This document shows, piece by piece, positions 5,461 through 7,984 of a DNA stretch of 7,984 nt (position 1 is the stretch's first letter; every line of letters starts with the position of its first letter). This DNA is from Thermodesulfatator sp. Its GTDB lineage: Bacteria; Desulfobacterota; Thermodesulfobacteria; Thermodesulfobacteriales; Thermodesulfobacteriaceae. A program made the position numbers and the translations under genes. The stretch is from NCBI GenBank assembly GCA_026993045.1, contig JALWWR010000058.1, positions 14,564-22,547 on the forward strand, written 5' to 3'. The notes beneath the pieces are model-generated. The model worked only from the letters and a program-made list of their open reading frames with translations, had not been told where the DNA came from and made no database searches.

Positions 5461-6201
5461 ATGTTTAAAAAGCGGTTTTTTATCTTTGGTTTGATAGTCT
5501 TATGGATGGGGGCTTGCGTTTCGGCCGGGGTTCAGACCCAGGTTCAGAGTACCGGGCCTACGGTACAAGAGGTTATTACTTACAAAGGACCTAAAGCCCG
5601 GATTGCGGTGGCCAGTTTTAAATGCAAGGCTGCCAAGTGTTATGGAGCTATTGGAGACGGTCTGGCAGATATGCTTGCTACAGCCTTATTCCGTACGGGC
5701 CGTTTCATTGTACTTGAGCGGGGCGAAGGATTGCGGGCTATTCAAGAAGAGCTAAATTTGGCCCAGTCTGGTTATGTACGCCAGGGAGCGGGGCCCCAAA
5801 CGGGCCTTATGGAGGGAGCAGACATTTTAGTCATAGGATCTATTACAGCCTTTGAGCCCGAGGCCTCAGGTATCGGTGGAGGCGGAATTGTAGTCCCCTT
5901 TAATGTGCCTCTTATTGGAGGGGCTAAAATCGGCAAGAAAGAGGCCTATATTGCCGCGGACATTCGGCTGGTGGATGTACGTACCGGACGTGTAATAAAT
6001 GCTACCGCAGTGGAAGGGAGGGCCTCTTCTTGGAATGTCGGTGGAGGTATGGGAGCTATTTTAGGCACGGTGGCTCTAGGGGGCGCTTTAGGGGCCTATA
6101 AAAATACTCCCATGGAAAAGGCGGTCCGGGTCATGCTCTATAACGCTGTGGACGCCATTGCCAAGATGGTGCCTGAAAATTACTACCGCTGGAAAGAATA
6201 A
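5461..6201 (+). CDS. CsgG-family outer-membrane lipoprotein
   Basis: A 246-residue protein. Residues 1-18 form a lipoprotein signal peptide (MFKKR, then a hydrophobic stretch) ending at MGAC with Cys19 as the lipidation site; Met at -3 is a slightly atypical lipobox. Mature residue 2 is Val, consistent with outer-membrane sorting. The body follows the CsgG/HfaB family: ARIAVASFKCKA (47-58), GDGLADMLATALFRTGRFIVLER (65-87), ADILVIGSITAF (120-131), then a Gly-rich beta-hairpin region (137-160), AADIRLVDVRTGRVI (165-179) and a second Gly-rich strand pair (193-212). In E. coli, CsgG forms the nonameric channel that exports curli subunits. No curli genes are here, so the cargo is unknown and a different envelope role is equally possible. 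An in-frame ATG at 5422 would add 13 residues. The candidate structured leader lies upstream. Confidence 0.87.
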   Translation: MFKKRFFIFGLIVLWMGACVSAGVQTQVQSTGPTVQEVITYKGPKARIAVASFKCKAAKCYGAIGDGLADMLATALFRTGRFIVLERGEGLRAIQEELNLAQSGYVRQGAGPQTGLMEGADILVIGSITAFEPEASGIGGGGIVVPFNVPLIGGAKIGKKEAYIAADIRLVDVRTGRVINATAVEGRASSWNVGGGMGAILGTVALGGALGAYKNTPMEKAVRVMLYNAVDAIAKMVPENYYRWKE

Positions 6202-6218
6202 TCCCTAAAGGAGGGAAA

Positions 6219-6587
6219 ATGCTCACCGAAGAGTGGGTCAGAGGGCTTTTGCCTCGGGAACGAGTAGAAGCCTTTTTTGAGGCTTTTTATTTCGGAGAAG
6301 AGCCCGCCTATGATTTAGAGTTAGGCGTAGGAGAGGTGCAGCTGGAGCGTAAGAGGATCCGTTTAGAGTTGAGGCTTAAAGCGCGACCGGGGCAATGTTT
6401 GGCCTGTAATTTGACTTGGGGGCTTCCCCCGGTCTTAAGTCGACATCCGGCTTTGGATCTAGCCGGAATCGTTCAAAAAGTGCAGGAAAGGCTGAACGGT
6501 TACCAGGTAAAAGGTTGGGAACTGGGGGCTACCGAGGAGGTGGGCCCAGATCTGCATTTAATTCCCTTCTGGATCTATTTGAAATAA
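6219..6587 (+). CDS. Conserved hypothetical protein with PG-x-CLxCNLTxGLP motif
   Basis: A 122-residue soluble protein with a strong AAAGGAGGG ribosome site just before the ATG, 17 bp after the CsgG-family gene and probably co-transcribed with it. It opens with an acidic/aromatic helical part (EEWVRGLLPRERVEAFFEAFYFG, roughly 4-26). Next comes a beta segment YDLELGVGEV (31-40) and LELRLKARPG (49-58). The most distinctive block is PGQCLACNLTWGLPPVLSRH (57-76), with Cys60 and Cys63 as a possible metal or disulfide pair. It matches my recollection of a small deltaproteobacterial family that some databases mislabel with a vertebrate homeobox name; that name is meaningless here. Function unknown. 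Its last 30 bp overlap, in the opposite direction, the end of ldcA. Confidence 0.85.
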   Translation: MLTEEWVRGLLPRERVEAFFEAFYFGEEPAYDLELGVGEVQLERKRIRLELRLKARPGQCLACNLTWGLPPVLSRHPALDLAGIVQKVQERLNGYQVKGWELGATEEVGPDLHLIPFWIYLK

Positions 6588-7424
6588 AAGGGCCCCCTCC
6601 TTTTGGGCCTTGAAACGGCCTTTAACTCCTACGGGTAGGCCCTGAGTAGTGGAGAGGTGGCCAAAAGGGAAACTATAGCCCACCGGAAGGTCCAGGGGCA
6701 GAAGTTCTTCCAGAAAGGATAGATACTCCGAGGGAGAAAGGCCCGAGAGGTCTCCCAAGATTAAGGCTTTAATCTCGGAGAAAATTCCCGCCAAAGCTAA
6801 TTGGGTAAAGAGCCGTTCCAAGCGATAGGGTTTTTCGTTTACCTCTTCCAAAAATAAAAGGGCCCCTCTTAAATCGGGCTGATAGGGAGTGCCCAAGAGA
6901 CTGACCAAGCTGGTAAGATTCCCTCCGAGGAGGACCCCTTCGGCCTGGCCTTCTCTGAGAGTTCGTCCCTTAAGCCGAAAAGGGCTTTTTCCCTTTAAAA
7001 GGGCCTTGAGTTGAGCCTGGGCCCGGGGCTCTAAATGGGGTAGAAAGTTTACCGTGGGCACGTGCCAGGAGGGTTGTCGGTAACGATCCCATAAGAAAAG
7101 AAGAAGGATCGTGAGGTCACTAAACCCCAAAACTAAGGGGGGCTTCTTCCAATTTAGGTCTTCGAGGTGAGGCAAGAGGGCTAAAGTGCCAAAACCTCCT
7201 CGAGCCGCCCAAAGAACTCGTCCCTCTTCTAGGTAACTCCTAGTCCTTTGGGCCCTTTTAAGAGTGGGGCCGGCTAGGTATCGCTCTCGATCCCAGAGGT
7301 CAGCGGGAATTTCAACCTTTAGGCCCCATTTCTTTAAAAGACCAATTCCACCTTTTAACTCTTCCGGCTTTACGGCCCCAGCCGGGGCAAATATGGTAAC
7401 TGGAGTCCCAGGGAGCAGATTCAT
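6558..7424 (-). CDS. ldcA: LD-carboxypeptidase (muramoyltetrapeptide carboxypeptidase, family S66)
   Basis: A cytoplasmic serine peptidase that removes the terminal D-Ala from recycled muropeptide tetrapeptides. At 288 residues it has no signal peptide, as expected. It starts MNLLPGTPVTIFAPAG, the usual family opening. Catalytic features are present: ARGGFG (74-79), GFSDLT (100-105) with nucleophile Ser102, LFLEEVNEKPYRLER (190-204) with the probable catalytic Glu193, and FPFGH (252-256) with His256. The ATG at 7424 is chosen because it overlaps the coaX stop in ATGA and begins at the family's conserved N-terminus. A longer frame to 7499 would lie inside coaX and adds a basic stretch with no family counterpart. 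No ribosome site is visible, consistent with coupling to coaX. Its 3' end overlaps the convergent CxxC gene by 30 bp. Confidence 0.95.
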   Translation of the reverse strand: MNLLPGTPVTIFAPAGAVKPEELKGGIGLLKKWGLKVEIPADLWDRERYLAGPTLKRAQRTRSYLEEGRVLWAARGGFGTLALLPHLEDLNWKKPPLVLGFSDLTILLLFLWDRYRQPSWHVPTVNFLPHLEPRAQAQLKALLKGKSPFRLKGRTLREGQAEGVLLGGNLTSLVSLLGTPYQPDLRGALLFLEEVNEKPYRLERLFTQLALAGIFSEIKALILGDLSGLSPSEYLSFLEELLPLDLPVGYSFPFGHLSTTQGLPVGVKGRFKAQKEGALLFQIDPEGN

Positions 7425-7984
7425 TTTAGGTTTTCGAGATAGAGGTGAAATAGCCCTTCTAGGGTAAGGTGAGGTTCTACTCTCTGGATTACAGCGCAAA
7501 GGGTCGCCATTAAGGCCGCTCCGCCTCCGGTGGCCACGATGAGGGGCTCGGTTCCCATCTCTTGGCTTAACCTTTTGACTAGCCCTTCAGTCAGGGCCGA
7601 AAAGCCGTAGAGGAGTCCGCTCTGGAGGGCTGAAACCGTGTCTTTTCCTAAGACCGAAGGGGGAGGAGCGGAAAGGTCCACCCGCGGCAGTTTGGCGGCC
7701 CGGAGGCTTAGACTTTCGGCGGCGGTCTCAAGCCCTGGGGCGATGGCTCCTCCTAGATATTCTCCTTTTTCAGAAAGACAGTCGAAAGTGGTGGCGGTGC
7801 CGTAGTCTACGATGATGGCGGAACGCTTAAATTTCTTCCAGCCGGCATAGGCGTTTACTAAACGATCGGCCCCTACTTCCTGGGGATAGTGTAAACAAAT
7901 GGGAATGGGCACAGTTTCGGCTGTAACCTGGAACCATTCTTTAACCAAATAACGTTTAATTACTATTTCCCAAGTCTTTTCAAG
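7421..7984 (-). CDS. coaX: Type III pantothenate kinase CoaX (partial, N-terminus off the window)
   Basis: Phosphorylates pantothenate in the first step of coenzyme A synthesis. CoaX is the type III form, not feedback-inhibited by CoA in characterised members. The frame stays open to the right edge, giving 187 residues; roughly 70 N-terminal residues, including the first phosphate loop (DxGNT), must lie outside. Visible motifs in the fragment: GADRLVNA (38-45) with the probable catalytic Asp40, VDYGTATTFD (59-68), GGAIAPG (78-84), AAKLPRVDL, and the C-terminal IVATGGG. A TTG at 7948 is in-frame but is an internal Leu, because homology continues upstream of it. The stop overlaps the ldcA start in ATGA. 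Pairing of CoA synthesis with peptidoglycan recycling looks like operon convenience rather than a shared pathway. Confidence 0.95.
   Translation of the reverse strand, partial: LEKTWEIVIKRYLVKEWFQVTAETVPIPICLHYPQEVGADRLVNAYAGWKKFKRSAIIVDYGTATTFDCLSEKGEYLGGAIAPGLETAAESLSLRAAKLPRVDLSAPPPSVLGKDTVSALQSGLLYGFSALTEGLVKRLSQEMGTEPLIVATGGGAALMATLCAVIQRVEPHLTLEGLFHLYLENLK

Noticed and set aside
6586..6604. AAAAGG...CCTTTT hairpin at the ldcA/CxxC gene junction as a bidirectional terminator
   Set aside because: The stem is only 6 bp with weak A-T pairs and no proper T run on either strand, and it lies inside the ldcA coding sequence.
6582..6866. Repeated AATAAAAGGGCCCC at about 6583 and 6853
   Set aside because: Both copies encode the same GALLF pentapeptide on the minus strand within ldcA, so this is amino-acid repetition rather than a DNA repeat element.
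7425..7499. Longer ldcA start at 7499
   Set aside because: The extra 25 residues lie in coaX coding sequence and have no family counterpart; the ATGA overlap start at 7424 matches the conserved N-terminus.
7946..7948. TTG at 7948 as the coaX start
   Set aside because: The frame continues open to the window edge with plausible protein, and CoaX needs about 70 more N-terminal residues.

Overview
The window reads as ordinary chromosomal DNA from a thermophilic, probably sulfate-reducing or sulfur-metabolising bacterium near Thermodesulfobacteriota / former Deltaproteobacteria. This is inference from protein style: Lys/Glu/Leu-rich compact proteins, frequent AGG/AGA/CGG Arg codons, near-balanced base composition, a CGGC-type metal-binding protein, and a 122-residue Cys-x-x-Cys family that I associate with deltaproteobacteria. 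No rRNA, tRNA, CRISPR array, insertion sequence or phage gene is visible. Coding density is very high and no gene-free stretch reaches 300 bases.

Layout. Positions 1-1214 (minus strand, running off the left edge) hold a secreted protein with FG-GAP/VCBS-like calcium-loop repeats behind a FlgT-C-like domain. Divergently, 46 bp away, starts prmA (ribosomal protein L11 methyltransferase), then a CGGC-family small metal-binding protein. A GC-rich hairpin region with a T6 run (2484-2552) follows. Next is a tightly overlapping set: ribE (riboflavin synthase), scpB (condensin subunit), an unrecognised 152-residue protein, and cutA. These overlap by 11, 4 and 38 bp, which implies one transcript and translational coupling. 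cutA meets, tail to tail with a 4-bp overlap, a minus-strand gene for a degenerate GGDEF protein that has lost its catalytic motif.

From the 190-bp region upstream of that gene, a CsgG-family outer-membrane lipoprotein gene is read in the opposite direction. Its untranslated leader can fold into a compact 68-nt three-way junction. It is followed 17 bp later by a small CxxC hypothetical gene. The right end carries a minus-strand pair, coaX (type III pantothenate kinase, 5' end outside the window) and ldcA (LD-carboxypeptidase). They are joined by an ATGA overlap, and the 3' end of ldcA runs 30 bp into the end of the CxxC gene.

How the genes relate. Most are housekeeping functions with no single shared pathway: translation modification, riboflavin, CoA, chromosome segregation, metal tolerance and peptidoglycan recycling. 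The less explained part is the centre: a non-catalytic GGDEF protein, a candidate structured leader and an orphan CsgG gene sharing one divergent region. I see no evidence for a complete new multi-gene system. The leader RNA, the alternative hairpins before ribE and the degenerate GGDEF protein are the best candidates for something undescribed.
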